Origin: Cohnella lubricantis
GTDB lineage: Bacteria > Bacillota > Bacilli > Paenibacillales > Paenibacillaceae
NCBI RefSeq assembly: GCF_014212015.1
Contig: NZ_JACJVN010000053.1
Coordinates: 1 to 64,000 of the forward strand
Reading direction: 5' to 3'
Length of the DNA: 64,000 nucleotides
Shown here: positions 44,563 through 52,872 of the stretch, piece after piece
How the letters are laid out: each line of letters begins with the position of its first letter
How positions within the stretch are numbered: the first letter of the stretch is position 1
The notes under the pieces: model-generated
Database searches by the model: none
What the model saw: the letters and a program-made list of their open reading frames with translations, nothing else
Told to the model about the DNA's origin: nothing
Made by a program: the position numbers and the translations under genes

Positions 44563-44671
44563 ACCTGTTGCTCTGGCGGCCTCGGCTCTTGAGGCATTTC
44601 GGCGGGAGGAGTATACTTAAGGCAAGTCAAGATTCATTCATGTATCTTGCAGCTTGAAGGAGGGACCGGAT

Positions 44672-45028
44672 ATGATAGCGATCAGCGAAGCAGCCGGCAA
44701 TAAGATTCAAGAAATGCTTGCAGCAGAAGAGACGCCTGATTTGTTCTTGCGCCTCGGCGTTCAAGAAGGCGGCTGCACAGGCTTCTCATACGGAATGGGC
44801 TTCGACGATGAACAGCACGAAGACGATCAAGTGTTGGACGTTCAAGGCTTGAAGGTCGTCGTCGACTCGGACAGCGTGAAGTATCTGCGCGGCCTGGAGA
44901 TCGATTGGAAGGAATCCGCCATGGGGGGCGGCTTCACCATCACGAATCCGAACGCCATCGCTACCTGCGGCTGCGGTTCGAGCTTCCGCACGGCGACGGA
45001 TGCGGGCAAGCCGGACAGCGACTGCTAA
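44672..45028 (+). CDS. HesB/IscA-type Fe-S cluster protein
   Basis: This cytoplasmic A-type Fe-S carrier has 118 residues. The three conserved cysteines are C35 in EGGCTGFSYGMGF, and C99 and C101 in CGCGSSF near the C terminus. It would receive clusters from the SUF scaffold and deliver them to enzymes; MqnE and other Fe-S enzymes here are possible clients, which is a guess. GAAGGAGGG precedes the ATG at 44672; a longer frame from 44654 overlaps the ribosome site. A very strong terminator follows. Confidence 0.93.
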   Translation: MIAISEAAGNKIQEMLAAEETPDLFLRLGVQEGGCTGFSYGMGFDDEQHEDDQVLDVQGLKVVVDSDSVKYLRGLEIDWKESAMGGGFTITNPNAIATCGCGSSFRTATDAGKPDSDC

Positions 45029-45054
45029 GCCGCTTATAGTATTGTCGGATTTTG

Positions 45055-45095
45055 ACCTTCTGGAATTGTATTCACAATTCCAGAAGGTTTTTTTG
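45055..45095 (+). terminator. Strong terminator after the HesB-type gene
   Basis: A perfect 15-bp stem (ACCTTCTGGAATTGT at 45055-45069 with its complement at 45074-45088) with a 4-base loop and a run of seven T. Confidence 0.95.
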
Positions 45096-45172
45096 TGCTC
45101 GCGAAGAAGGAAGACAAATTGACATCACCGTATAAGAGAAGTTATCGATATCAGATAAGAGGAGCGGTCACA

Positions 45173-45286
45173 TGAACGCAACTGAGTTTCAACAACACGT
45201 TCCGAAGGCGGCGATCATCCTCATAAAGGGCGTATCACGCGCGTCATTCATCCAAGAACCTGTCCTTTGTCCCGAGTATGTATAAA
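45173..45286 (+). CDS. Possible small ORF (37 codons)
   Basis: The ORF starts at ATG 45173 after GAGGAG at nine bases, downstream of a TTGACA (45119-45124) that lacks a good -10. The peptide (NATEFQQHVPKAAIILIKGV and onwards) matches nothing I know. Its stop lies 28 bp before the YheC/D start, so it could be a leader ORF or spurious. Confidence 0.25.
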
Positions 45287-45314
45287 GTATACTCAGGGAA
45301 AGGAGGCTATGCGG

Positions 45315-45995
45315 ATGAATCAAGCGACTATCTCATCCGGCCGGCAGTTGGCGAGCAAGTGGCTGAAGACGGGAGCGCTCCTGTCCAACCCCTATCTCGC
45401 GCGCCACATTCCCCCTTCGCGCCTGTTCGGACCCCGCAATTTAAGGACGATGCTGAGCAGGTACGGCACTGTCGTCATTAAGCCGGTACGCGGAGCAGGC
45501 GGCATGGGCGTGATGAAGATCTCCCGTTCAGGCAGCGGTTATCGATGCACGTACATGGCCCGAACGCACGCCTTCAGTACCTTCTCTTCTCTCTTGAGGC
45601 ATGTGAACCGATCCCGAAGAGGAAGGGCATACCTGATTCAGAGAGGCATTCGGTTAGCGTCGGTCTCGGGCCGGCCGGTTGACTATAGGGTGAAGTACGT
45701 CAAGATGAACGGCGTCTGGAGATTCCGCTCGATGGTAGGCAGAGTGGCGCGCCGCGGATTGTTCGTGACGAATCTGTGCCGAGGGGGGATGCGTCTCACG
45801 GCCGCTCAAGGCATTAGACGTTCGTTGTCGCCGAGGTTAATCGCCGCCAAGAAGCGCGAGATGCGACATTTGACGAGAACCGCCACTCCCTTGCTGGAGA
45901 GCCGGTTTCCCGGCATTGCGCAGCTGGGCTACGACTACGGCATCGACCGCAACGGACATATATGGATTCTGGAAGTCAACACTCGACCGCAGTAA
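45315..45995 (+). CDS. YheC/YheD family ATP-grasp-like protein
   Basis: The 226-residue product resembles the Bacillus spore-coat-associated YheC/YheD family, which carries an ATP-grasp fold. Family blocks are the NPYLARHIPPSRLFGPRNLRTMLSRYGTVVIKPVRGAGGMGVMKI segment, YLIQRGIRLASVSGRPVDYRVKYVKMNGVWRFRSMVGRVARRG and the C-terminal GYDYGIDRNGHIWILEVNTRPQ. The substrate is unknown. Two ATGs are near; the second at 45315 has AAAGGAGG eight bases upstream. The protein is very basic (Arg-rich), which is unusual for a soluble ATP-grasp enzyme. Confidence 0.85.
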   Translation: MNQATISSGRQLASKWLKTGALLSNPYLARHIPPSRLFGPRNLRTMLSRYGTVVIKPVRGAGGMGVMKISRSGSGYRCTYMARTHAFSTFSSLLRHVNRSRRGRAYLIQRGIRLASVSGRPVDYRVKYVKMNGVWRFRSMVGRVARRGLFVTNLCRGGMRLTAAQGIRRSLSPRLIAAKKREMRHLTRTATPLLESRFPGIAQLGYDYGIDRNGHIWILEVNTRPQ

Positions 45996-46087
45996 CCGAC
46001 CCATAGCTACACGAATCTCGATTAACGCTTATAATAACGGCAATTTTCACAATCAATGTTTTTTATGAGTTAAGTAAAATTCGGTTC

Positions 46088-46211
46088 TGTGTATAAGTTC
46101 ATCCCCATAATCCACTGTGGCATACAAGTGCTCCTTGGCTGTGTTAACAATGTACTCACACTTTATCCACAACCATCTGTGGGTAAAATGGAGGCTTGTC
46201 CCTGTGGAAAA
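46088..46211. promoter_or_regulatory. DnaA-box cluster upstream of sda
   Basis: Two exact DnaA boxes (TTATNCACA) are present: TTATACACA on the minus strand at 46088-46096 and TTATCCACA on the plus strand at 46163-46171. Two one-mismatch boxes follow: TTACCCACA on the minus strand at 46178-46186 and TTTTCCACA on the minus strand at 46203-46211. A weaker box may lie near 46108. A TAAAAT at 46184-46189 would be the promoter -10, so DnaA would bind over the promoter. Confidence 0.75.
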
Positions 46212-46267
46212 TCGCATGCTATGATGCCATCAGCCGATCAATCGATGGAAGGAAAGAAGGTTGGGCG

Positions 46268-46411
46268 ATGCTTCTGCTTCTCTCGGATGAAATGTTGCTG
46301 GAGGCTTATCATCAGGCGGTTCGCATGAAGCTTGAACGGGACTTCATCTACATGCTGCGCTCGGAGATCGTGCGGCGGAACCTTGTGCTGCCGGAAGAGC
46401 AAGCGGGCTGA
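46268..46411 (+). CDS. sda: Sporulation histidine-kinase inhibitor Sda
   Basis: This checkpoint peptide of 47 residues in B. subtilis binds the sporulation kinase KinA, blocking phosphorelay signalling when replication is disturbed. The helical-hairpin core is well conserved: LSDEMLLEAYHQAVRMKLERDFIYMLRSEIVRRNL. The protein ends LPEEQAG. The ATG at 46268 follows a GAAGG at eight bases. A longer frame from 46196 is out of line with the family length. DnaA boxes upstream suggest the same coupling to replication initiation as in Bacillus. Confidence 0.92.
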   Translation: MLLLLSDEMLLEAYHQAVRMKLERDFIYMLRSEIVRRNLVLPEEQAG

Positions 46412-46426
46412 GCAGCAGGGGCCGCT

Positions 46427-46663
46427 TCACAGCGGCCAGAGAGGAACGGCGACCGGGAACGTCTCTCCGCACTGCGGACACCCGGCGGTGTGAAGGCAAT
46501 AACGGCCGTTATTCTCGAGATCGGCGCCTTGGCCGGCTGAGAGGCCATATGGAGCATACGGACCGTAATAGTCGGCCGTTCGGCCTTCATCTGAGGCGTT
46601 GGCGCCGCACTTCGCGCAGAGGGGATCGAGCGAAGCCAGCGCATTGCAAGCAGGACATAGCAA
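46427..46663 (-). CDS. Small zinc-ribbon protein
   Basis: The 78-residue product has two CxxC knuckles near the N terminus (CPACN and CAKCG) and a CPQCG pair near the C terminus (AGCPQCGETFPVAV), consistent with one or two zinc ribbons; I cannot name the family. The start is the TTG at 46661-46663, nine bases after AAGGAGG. An ATG three codons upstream sits directly on the ribosome site and is unlikely. The gene follows yumC on the same strand by 85 bp and is preceded by a long inverted repeat that covers its ribosome site. Confidence 0.6.
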   Translation of the reverse strand: MLCPACNALASLDPLCAKCGANASDEGRTADYYGPYAPYGLSAGQGADLENNGRYCLHTAGCPQCGETFPVAVPLWPL

Positions 46664-46729
46664 GAAGGGCATCCTCCTTCGAAGCCGGAAGCCATCTCCG
46701 GCAGATCTGAAGGTAGGATGCCCTTTCTT
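46662..46729. repeat. Long inverted repeat over the zinc-ribbon gene start
   Basis: Arms 46662-46680 and 46709-46729 pair over about 19 bp with one bulge and one further unpaired base. A nested GCCGGA/TCCGGC hairpin fills the loop. On the minus strand the 3' arm includes AAGGAGG and ends at the TTG start of the zinc-ribbon gene. No T-tract follows on either strand, so it is not an ordinary terminator. Confidence 0.7.
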
Positions 46730-46748
46730 CGTGGAAAATAAGGATGGA

Positions 46749-47744
46749 CTAAAGCTTCATGTTGCTGCTGTGTCCCGGGGACAGCTTCGCGTTCGGGTCC
46801 ACATACACCTTCGCGTTGTTGATAGCGGTCGGCGCTTCGCCGAATCCGACGGCGATCAGCTTCAGCTTGCCGGGGTAAGTCGAGACGTCGCCTGCAGCAT
46901 AGATGCCCGGAATGTTCGTCTCCATCCGCGTATCGACGATGATAGAGCCCTTCTCGATGTTGAGGCCCCATTCCGCGATCGGACCGAGGGAGCTGAGGAA
47001 GCCATAATTGACGATGACGGCGTCGACGTCCAGAACGGTCTCTTCCTTGGTCGTCACGTGGGTCAGCGTTACCTTCTCGATGCGCTCTTCGCCGTGAAGC
47101 GCCGTAATCTCCGTCGGGACGACGACGTTCACCTTGGACTTCATAAGAAGCTCGACGCTGTGCTCATGCGCGCGGAACTTGTCTCGGCGGTGAACGAGCG
47201 TTACCTGCTTGGCGATCGGCTCCAGCATAAGCGCCCAGTCAAGCGCGGAGTCGCCTCCACCGGTGATCAGGACGTTCTGATCGCGGAACTTCTCCAAGTC
47301 GCTGACGAAGTAGTGCAGGTTGGCCTTCTCGTACTTCGCCGCTTCCGGAAGCTCCAGGCGGCGCGGTTCGAAGGCGCCGACGCCTGCCGTAATGATGACG
47401 GCTTTGGCGTGATGCGTCGCCTTGTCCGTCACGATCTCGAACAGGCGCTCTTCGAGCTTGCGCACCGATTGCACCTTTTCCTCCAGGCGGACGTTCGTAT
47501 CGAACAGATCCATCTGACGCTTCAGATTATCGACGAGCTCTTGGGCCTTCACCTTAGGGAAGCCTGCTACGTCGTAAATGTACTTCTCGGGGTATAAGGC
47601 GGCCAATTGTCCGCCCAATTGCGGCATGCTCTCTATTAGTGTCACCGACATCTGCCTCATGCCGCCGTAGAAGGCAGCGAACATGCCTGCAGGGCCTCCG
47701 CCGATGATCGCAACGTCCGCTGTCGTTACAGGATTGCTGCTCAT
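46749..47744 (-). CDS. yumC: Ferredoxin/flavodoxin-NADP+ reductase (YumC type)
   Basis: This flavoprotein of 331 residues is a thioredoxin-reductase-like ferredoxin-NADP reductase of the YumC class. The FAD motif is [20 protein letters not shown], the NADP motif is [18 protein letters not shown], and [32 protein letters not shown] is the C-terminal FAD contact. The CxxC of thioredoxin reductases is absent, which fits YumC. The ATG at 47744 lies nine bases after GGAGGT; an ATG five codons earlier overlaps it. A TATAAT on the minus strand at 47805-47800 is the probable -10, with a poor -35. Confidence 0.92.
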   Translation of the reverse strand: MSSNPVTTADVAIIGGGPAGMFAAFYGGMRQMSVTLIESMPQLGGQLAALYPEKYIYDVAGFPKVKAQELVDNLKRQMDLFDTNVRLEEKVQSVRKLEERLFEIVTDKATHHAKAVIITAGVGAFEPRRLELPEAAKYEKANLHYFVSDLEKFRDQNVLITGGGDSALDWALMLEPIAKQVTLVHRRDKFRAHEHSVELLMKSKVNVVVPTEITALHGEERIEKVTLTHVTTKEETVLDVDAVIVNYGFLSSLGPIAEWGLNIEKGSIIVDTRMETNIPGIYAAGDVSTYPGKLKLIAVGFGEAPTAINNAKVYVDPNAKLSPGHSSNMKL

Positions 47745-47925
47745 GGGTGTTACCTCCATCTATGCCGCCCGTCGCCGGGCGAAATGCGAATCTTTTCTTA
47801 TTATAGACTTGCGCTCTTGCCAACGGAATACCCTTAGGGAAATTGTCGAAGACTGTGAAAAGAATGGGAGCTTGACGCGCTTTAATTTTGTGGAGATGTC
47901 CAAACAATTTCGTGGGAAATGAACC

Positions 47926-47954
47926 TTGAAAATGCTATAGAAAGCCTATATGAT
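47926..47954 (+). promoter_or_regulatory. Sigma-A promoter of the NDH-2 gene
   Basis: TTGAAA (47926-47931) and TATGAT (47949-47954) are separated by 17 bp, about 100 bp before the start. The 308-bp gap between yumC and this gene holds only the two divergent promoters. Confidence 0.6.
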
Positions 47955-48052
47955 TCAAAATGTACAGCTGTCGGCGAAAGCGTGCCGCAGTGCGAATTAC
48001 GGCTTCATACACAGATAGAGAATAAACAACATTGGATTGGATGGGATCAACC

Positions 48053-49246
48053 ATGAGCAGCATTCCAAAAATCGTGATTTTAGGCGCAGGATACGGCGGT
48101 GTGCTGACCTCTCTTCGATTGCAGAAAGAGCTTAATTATAATGAAGCAGACGTTACCCTCGTGAACAAACACGATTATCATTATATTACGACTCATTTGC
48201 ACATGCCGGCCGCGGGAACGGATCATCCGGACAACGCCCGAGTTAGCATCTCCAAGCTCATCGATGAATTCAAGATTGACTTCGTCAAATCGACGGTCGT
48301 TCAAATTCGCCCGCAAGACCGCAAGGTCATTCTCGAGGACGGCACGTTGTCCTACGATTATTTGGTGATTGCGCTCGGCGGAGAATCAGAGACGTTCGGC
48401 ATTCCGGGGCTCGCCGAGAACGCCTTCACGATCCGCAGCATCAACTCGGTTCGGCTCATCCGCGAACATATCGAATACCAATTCGCGCGCTACAAGCGCG
48501 AACCGCATCGCACCGACTACTTAACGTTCGTCATCGGGGGAGCCGGCTTCACCGGCATCGAATTCGTCGGCGAGCTGGCGGACCGCATTCCGGATCTGTG
48601 CAGGCAGTTCGACGTTGATCCTTCATTGGTCAAGGTGATTAATATCGAAGCGGCTCCGACCGCGCTTCCGGGCTTCGATCCGGAGCTGGTCGAATACGCG
48701 ATGAACGTGCTTCAGAAGAAGGGCATTACATTCCGAATCGGCACCGCGATTAAGGAATGCACGCCGGACGGCGTCATCGTCGGCGAAGGCGAAGAGATCA
48801 AGGCGCAGACCGTCATCTGGACCGGCGGCGTGCGCGGCAATCGCCTGATCGAAGAAGCGGGCTTCGAGACCATGCGCGGACGGGTTAAGGTCGACGAGCT
48901 GCTGCGCGCGCCGGGACACGAGAACGTCTTCGTCTTGGGTGACAACTCGCTAATGATCAATCCGGAAGGCCGCCCGTATCCGCCGACCGCGCAGATGGCG
49001 ATGCAGCAAGGCGTCAACTGTGCGCATAATCTAGTTGCCGCGATCCGCAACCAATCGCCGAAGCCGTTCGCGTTCAGCAACAAGGGCACGGTCGCTTCGC
49101 TTGGCAAGGGAGAGGCGATCGGCATCGCGTTCGGCAAGAAGTACAAGGGCCGCGTCGCCGCTTGGCTGAAGAAGCTGATCGATCTGCGCTATCTGTTCAT
49201 CATCGGCGGTATTCCGCTTGTGCTGCGCAAAGGCAAGTTCCTCTAA
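48053..49246 (+). CDS. Type II NADH dehydrogenase (YumB type)
   Basis: This membrane-associated flavoprotein has 397 residues and transfers electrons from NADH to menaquinone. The FAD motif is IVILGAGYGGVLTSLRLQ and the NADH motif is FVIGGAGFTGIEFVGELAD. The ENVFVLGDNS segment and AQMAMQQG complete the FAD site, and the C-terminal LIDLRYLFIIGGIPLVLRKGKFL would anchor to the membrane. The ATG at 48053 is inferred; a TTG at 48032 is in frame and the ribosome site is weak. The stop overlaps the next start by one base. Confidence 0.88.
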   Translation: MSSIPKIVILGAGYGGVLTSLRLQKELNYNEADVTLVNKHDYHYITTHLHMPAAGTDHPDNARVSISKLIDEFKIDFVKSTVVQIRPQDRKVILEDGTLSYDYLVIALGGESETFGIPGLAENAFTIRSINSVRLIREHIEYQFARYKREPHRTDYLTFVIGGAGFTGIEFVGELADRIPDLCRQFDVDPSLVKVINIEAAPTALPGFDPELVEYAMNVLQKKGITFRIGTAIKECTPDGVIVGEGEEIKAQTVIWTGGVRGNRLIEEAGFETMRGRVKVDELLRAPGHENVFVLGDNSLMINPEGRPYPPTAQMAMQQGVNCAHNLVAAIRNQSPKPFAFSNKGTVASLGKGEAIGIAFGKKYKGRVAAWLKKLIDLRYLFIIGGIPLVLRKGKFL

Positions 49247-49524
49247 TGCGACACTGCAGCGTTCAGGTGCGAGGGCTGCTGACGCGGGATGAACTGGACC
49301 GGTATAACGCGCTAATGGAAGTCGGGAGCTTCCTGGAATCGCAGAAGAGGTACGATCTGTCCGCCATCGTGCAGGCTGAAGTGGATCTGCTCATCCAGCC
49401 GGGCATCGAGCGGCTCAAGGAGAAGGGACGCCAGCGCGACCGCATGACCCAGGAATATCTGGAGGAGCTTCGTCGCGCCGAATGGGAAGCGCAGCTGAAG
49501 AAGCTAGCGGAAGAGGAAGACTAA
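49246..49524 (+). CDS. Hypothetical helical protein coupled to NDH-2
   Basis: The 92-residue product is nearly all helical and charged (LTRDELDRYNALMEVGSFLESQKRYDLSAIVQAEVDLLIQPGIERLKEKG and onwards) and ends EWEAQLKKLAEEED. I do not know the family. Its ATG overlaps the TAA of the NDH-2 gene (TAATG), so translation is coupled, and the protein may regulate or bind that enzyme. A terminator follows the stop by 29 bases. Confidence 0.6.
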   Translation: MRHCSVQVRGLLTRDELDRYNALMEVGSFLESQKRYDLSAIVQAEVDLLIQPGIERLKEKGRQRDRMTQEYLEELRRAEWEAQLKKLAEEED

Positions 49525-49552
49525 GCGCGGATTTATATTGTCATTACAATAG

Positions 49553-49592
49553 AGAACCTCCTATCCCGCATTGGCGGGGCAGGAGGTTCTTT
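49553..49592 (+). terminator. Terminator after the NDH-2 operon
   Basis: AGAACCTCCT (49553-49562) pairs exactly with AGGAGGTTCT (49581-49590) around a nested CCCGC/GCGGG hairpin; the T-tail is short. Confidence 0.65.
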
Positions 49593-49644
49593 GCGTGGGC
49601 GGCCGAGAGAGGCGTCGCATCATGTAGGGTGATGTTGGCTGGCG

Positions 49645-50388
49645 TTACTTCAACAGCTCTGCCAGCGAATCATGCGTCAGCCGATTGCCGACGTAGAAGG
49701 CGCCGAACTCGCCGTAGCGCGCGCTCACTTCGTCGAAGCGCATCTCGTAGACGAGCTTCTTGAATTGAAGCGAGTCATCGGAGAACAGCGTCACGCCCCA
49801 TTCCCAATCGTCGAAGCCGACCGATCCGCTGATGATCTGCTTCACTTTGCCGGCGTAGCTGCGTCCGATCATGCCGTGGCTGCGCATCATGGCTTTGCGG
49901 TCTTCCATCGGCAGCATATACCAATTGTCGCCGAGCAGACGGCGCTTGTTCATCGGGTAGAAGCAAATATGCTCCGTCTTCGGCAGAATCGGCTTCAAGC
50001 GGGCGACGATCTCCGGCACCTGCATCGGATCGACACCGGGCTGTCCCATATAGTTGCTGAGCTCGACGACACTGACGTAGGAATAAGCCGGCTTCGTGAA
50101 CTTCGCGAACGCGGAGCGGTTGAACTTGTTCTCCACCGCGTTCAGCTCTTGCAGCGTCTCCCGCAAGTGCATGAAGACGAGGTCGGCCTTCTGGCCGACG
50201 ATCGCGTATAGCGCGAGGCTTCCTTCCTTGCGTTCCTCGACGGCTTCCCATTCGTTCACCAGGGCGAACAGGGCGCTGCGCGCTTCTTCCCGCTCGGCGG
50301 GAGAAGCGGCATTCCATGCCGTCCAATCGATCGTTCTGAAGTCATGAAGGACGTACCAGCCGTCCAATGTTTGCGCTGCTTCGCTCAT
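49645..50388 (-). CDS. hemQ: Coproheme decarboxylase HemQ
   Basis: This chlorite-dismutase-fold enzyme of 247 residues converts coproheme to haem B in the Gram-positive haem pathway. Diagnostic segments are [14 protein letters not shown] at the N terminus, [75 protein letters not shown] and the C-terminal [10 protein letters not shown]. The loop YPMNKRR contains the residues placed near the propionates. GAGGAGA precedes the ATG. It supplies haem for the ctaA/ctaB pathway elsewhere in the window. Confidence 0.95.
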   Translation of the reverse strand: MSEAAQTLDGWYVLHDFRTIDWTAWNAASPAEREEARSALFALVNEWEAVEERKEGSLALYAIVGQKADLVFMHLRETLQELNAVENKFNRSAFAKFTKPAYSYVSVVELSNYMGQPGVDPMQVPEIVARLKPILPKTEHICFYPMNKRRLLGDNWYMLPMEDRKAMMRSHGMIGRSYAGKVKQIISGSVGFDDWEWGVTLFSDDSLQFKKLVYEMRFDEVSARYGEFGAFYVGNRLTHDSLAELLK

Positions 50389-50560
50389 TTGTTTGATCTC
50401 CTCGCCTTACAGAAATTATGAACATTATCCTCTTCTATTGTATCGGAATGAACGACGCCGGGTAAACAAGCCGTTCGTGAAAGTTTGAGGAACATTGACT
50501 ACGGAAGCTTCGATTTGTAAACTGGAAAAGGAAACGCTGGCTTGGGAGGATAAATCCGAT

Positions 50561-50845
50561 ATGAGAGAGTTGATCCAGGAAATCGTCGGTACCGTGCTGT
50601 TCTTCGTCTTGTTCTTCGGAATCGGCTTCATTCTCAACATGTTGATCAAGACGACCTGGATGCCGACTTGGCTATATATCGTCGTCGTGCTTCCGCTTAG
50701 CGTCTGGTACTTCTGGAAGCCGGAGCTGAGCCTGCTCGCGTTCCTCGGCGTGTATCTCTGGCCGTTCGCGGCAGGGATCGGCGGGGCGTTGACGAGCGGA
50801 TGGGCGATCAAGACGCTGCGCAAGAACGGCTACGGCATGTTCTGA
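50561..50845 (+). CDS. YuiB-family membrane protein
   Basis: The 94-residue protein has two to three hydrophobic spans (VGTVLFFVLFFGIGFILNMLI, WLYIVVVLPLSVWYFW and LSLLAFLGVYLWPFAAGIGGAL) and matches the YuiB pattern. It lies close to yumC and yumB homologues, as in Bacillus. The ATG at 50561 has GGAGG upstream at good spacing, whereas a TTG at 50495 does not. Function is unknown. The GtrA gene follows after 33 bases. Confidence 0.75.
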   Translation: MRELIQEIVGTVLFFVLFFGIGFILNMLIKTTWMPTWLYIVVVLPLSVWYFWKPELSLLAFLGVYLWPFAAGIGGALTSGWAIKTLRKNGYGMF

Positions 50846-50878
50846 TTGGGGCCAAGCGGGCATTCAGGGGGAATCCAA

Positions 50879-51289
50879 TTGGCCAACGGGGAATGGCGGA
50901 GGCTGTTCAAGTACGGTATTGTAGGCGTGATGAATACAGGCGTCGACTTTGCCGTGTTCGCAGCTCTGGTATACGGGCTTCACGTTGCGGCGATCGCGGC
51001 GCAGCCCGTCTCTTATTTGTGCGGCTTCGCGAACAGCTATTATTGGAATCGGAAGTGGACGTTCCGATCCGGCAAACGGGCGAATGCGATGGAGCTGATT
51101 CGGTTCGGCGTCGTGAACGCCGTATCGTTCGGCGTTGCGACGATTGTGCTGATGGCGATCGTCAGCGGCCTGGGCTGGAGCGCGCTTATCGGCAAAGCCG
51201 CATCGATCTTCGCCTCGCTGGCTGTTAATTATATCGGCAGCCGGCTGTGGGTGTTCCGCAGCGCGGTCGAGGGCGGAGAAGGAACGTAA
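50879..51289 (+). CDS. GtrA-family membrane protein
   Basis: This four-span protein of 136 residues has the GtrA pattern: LFKYGIVGVMNTGVDFAVFAAL, QPVSYLCGFANSYYWNRKWTFRS, ELIRFGVVNAVSFG and the C-terminal LAVNYIGSRLWVFR. GtrA proteins are thought to assist transfer of undecaprenyl-linked sugars across the membrane for wall or teichoic-acid glycosylation. The TTG at 50879 lies after CAGGGGGA. It probably shares transcription with the YuiB-like gene. Confidence 0.85.
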   Translation: MANGEWRRLFKYGIVGVMNTGVDFAVFAALVYGLHVAAIAAQPVSYLCGFANSYYWNRKWTFRSGKRANAMELIRFGVVNAVSFGVATIVLMAIVSGLGWSALIGKAASIFASLAVNYIGSRLWVFRSAVEGGEGT

Positions 51290-51364
51290 CGGCAATTAAG
51301 GTATGAAAATAAACGGGGCACGGAACGCTAACGAATACGATTCTGGTATTCGGAGGCGATGTCC

Positions 51365-52285
51365 GTGCCTTTGCTTCATGCGAACGGCATTGAGCTGCAT
51401 TATCACGTTCAAGGGAAAGGTATCCCTATCGTATTCTTGCATCCGCCAACGATGGGCAGCCGCCTGTTCACCTATTTGCGCAACGACTTGGCCCGGGACC
51501 ATCGCACGCTGCTGTTCGATTTCCGCGGACATGGGCGGAGCGCCTCTTCGGCTTCGCCGATCACATTCCCTCTTCTCATCGAGGATACTTGCCGGCTGAT
51601 GGACGCGCTCGATATCGAGTCGGCGTACTTGTGCGGCTATTCGATGGGAACGATGGTCGCGCTCGAAGCGCTGCTGACGCATCCGGAGCGGTTCCGGGGC
51701 GCTGCGCTGCTGTCCGGGATGCCGAGCGTGAGCGGTCCTAGCGCGAAGTTCCTGGCCAGATCCGGATTGGCAGCCGCTTCGCTGCGAGCGAAGCAGCTAA
51801 TGGCGCTGGCGGAGAGCCTGTCGCATGCGGACAACCCGGAGGCGTTCCAGCGGCTTCGCGCCGAGAGCGTCTCGGGGGATCCGACCAAGTGGAGGGAATA
51901 TATCGCGGCGGGATTAGCGTATTCGGCGACGGATCGGCTGCAGGCGATTCGGCAGCCGATTCTGCTGCTCTACGGGCAGAAGGATCAGAACATGCTGCCT
52001 TACGCCCGAATGCTGCAGTCGGGATTGCCGAACGCGGCGTCCGCTTGGATTCCGGGCACGGGACATCGGCTTCCGATCAGCGCGGCGGATATGACAGGCA
52101 GGCTCATTCGCGGCTGGATCGACTTCCTGGAGAAGCGGGACGAGCCGCGGGAAGAAGCCGGCTTCGGCCGCCGGGTCGCGCCAGAAGAGCGAGCGCCGTC
52201 GACGGAAGAGCGCTCCTTCGGCAGCGCCTCCTTCGCCGACCCGGATGCATCGGGTTCTCGACCGGAGCCGGGCGCTTACAGATGA
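51365..52285 (+). CDS. Alpha/beta-fold hydrolase
   Basis: This cytoplasmic hydrolase of 306 residues has the nucleophile elbow GYSMG (Ser in CGYSMGTMVALEAL), the oxyanion-forming HPPTMGS, the acid in LLYGQKDQNMLP and the His in GTGHRLPIS. A 50-residue Arg/Glu/Ser-rich tail follows the domain and looks disordered. GTG 51365 is eight bases after GGAGG; ATG 51359 is too close to it. Its 3' end overlaps the convergent msrC-like gene by ten bases, so its transcript may run antisense into it. Substrate unknown. Confidence 0.85.
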   Translation: MPLLHANGIELHYHVQGKGIPIVFLHPPTMGSRLFTYLRNDLARDHRTLLFDFRGHGRSASSASPITFPLLIEDTCRLMDALDIESAYLCGYSMGTMVALEALLTHPERFRGAALLSGMPSVSGPSAKFLARSGLAAASLRAKQLMALAESLSHADNPEAFQRLRAESVSGDPTKWREYIAAGLAYSATDRLQAIRQPILLLYGQKDQNMLPYARMLQSGLPNAASAWIPGTGHRLPISAADMTGRLIRGWIDFLEKRDEPREEAGFGRRVAPEERAPSTEERSFGSASFADPDASGSRPEPGAYR

Positions 52286-52758
52286 GCCGTCAATTCGCGA
52301 GCGAAGGCTTCTAGGAACTGCTGATCTTCAGCCGTGAAGCGGCCGATGGACGGGCTGTCGATGTCGAGTACGCCAATCAGGCTGCCGTCCTTCAGGAGCG
52401 GAACGACAATCTCCGAATTGGAGGCGGCGTCGCAGGCGATATGGCCGGGGAATTCGTGCACGTCGTAGACGAGCACCGTCTCCCGGCGTTCGGCTGCCGT
52501 GCCGCACACTCCGCGGCCGAGCGGGATGCGCACGCAAGCAGGCAAGCCCTGGAACGGGCCGAGCACGAGCTGCTGCTCCTCCAGCAGATAGAAGCCGACC
52601 CAATTGATGTCGGTCAGGTAAGTGTTCAGCAGCGCGGAGGCGTTGGCGAGATTGGCGATTCGGTTCGGCTCGTCAAGAGTCAAGCCGCGCAGTTGAGCGA
52701 GCAGCAAGCGCTCATTCTCTTCGCGGCTGCCGGTATAAGCTGTATGGTTAAACGACAT
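52276..52758 (-). CDS. Free methionine-(R)-sulfoxide reductase (GAF domain)
   Basis: This cytoplasmic GAF-domain enzyme of 160 residues reduces free Met-R-sulfoxide. Family features are NWVGFYLLEEQQLVLGPFQGLPACVRIPLGRGVCGTAAERRETVLV and HIACDAASNSEIVVPLLKDGSLIGVLDIDSP, including the three cysteines (in PACVRI, GVCG and HIACD) that form the catalytic and resolving set. The ATG at 52758 has GGAGG ten bases upstream. It overlaps the end of the alpha/beta hydrolase gene and is divergent from dnaB. Confidence 0.9.
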   Translation of the reverse strand: MSFNHTAYTGSREENERLLLAQLRGLTLDEPNRIANLANASALLNTYLTDINWVGFYLLEEQQLVLGPFQGLPACVRIPLGRGVCGTAAERRETVLVYDVHEFPGHIACDAASNSEIVVPLLKDGSLIGVLDIDSPSIGRFTAEDQQFLEAFARELTAHL

Positions 52759-52872
52759 AGGTTCTATTCCTCCATCCTGATTGCTTACGGTAAGCATAGC
52801 GAGGCATGGTTCGCCCAGCTCGATAGCATCTGCAGATTAACTATAGCATAAACCGAATAGCTCTCTCTTCCA

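Noticed and set aside
46670-46672. ATG as start of the zinc-ribbon gene
   Set aside because: AAGGAGG lies directly against it with no spacing; the TTG three codons later has nine bases.
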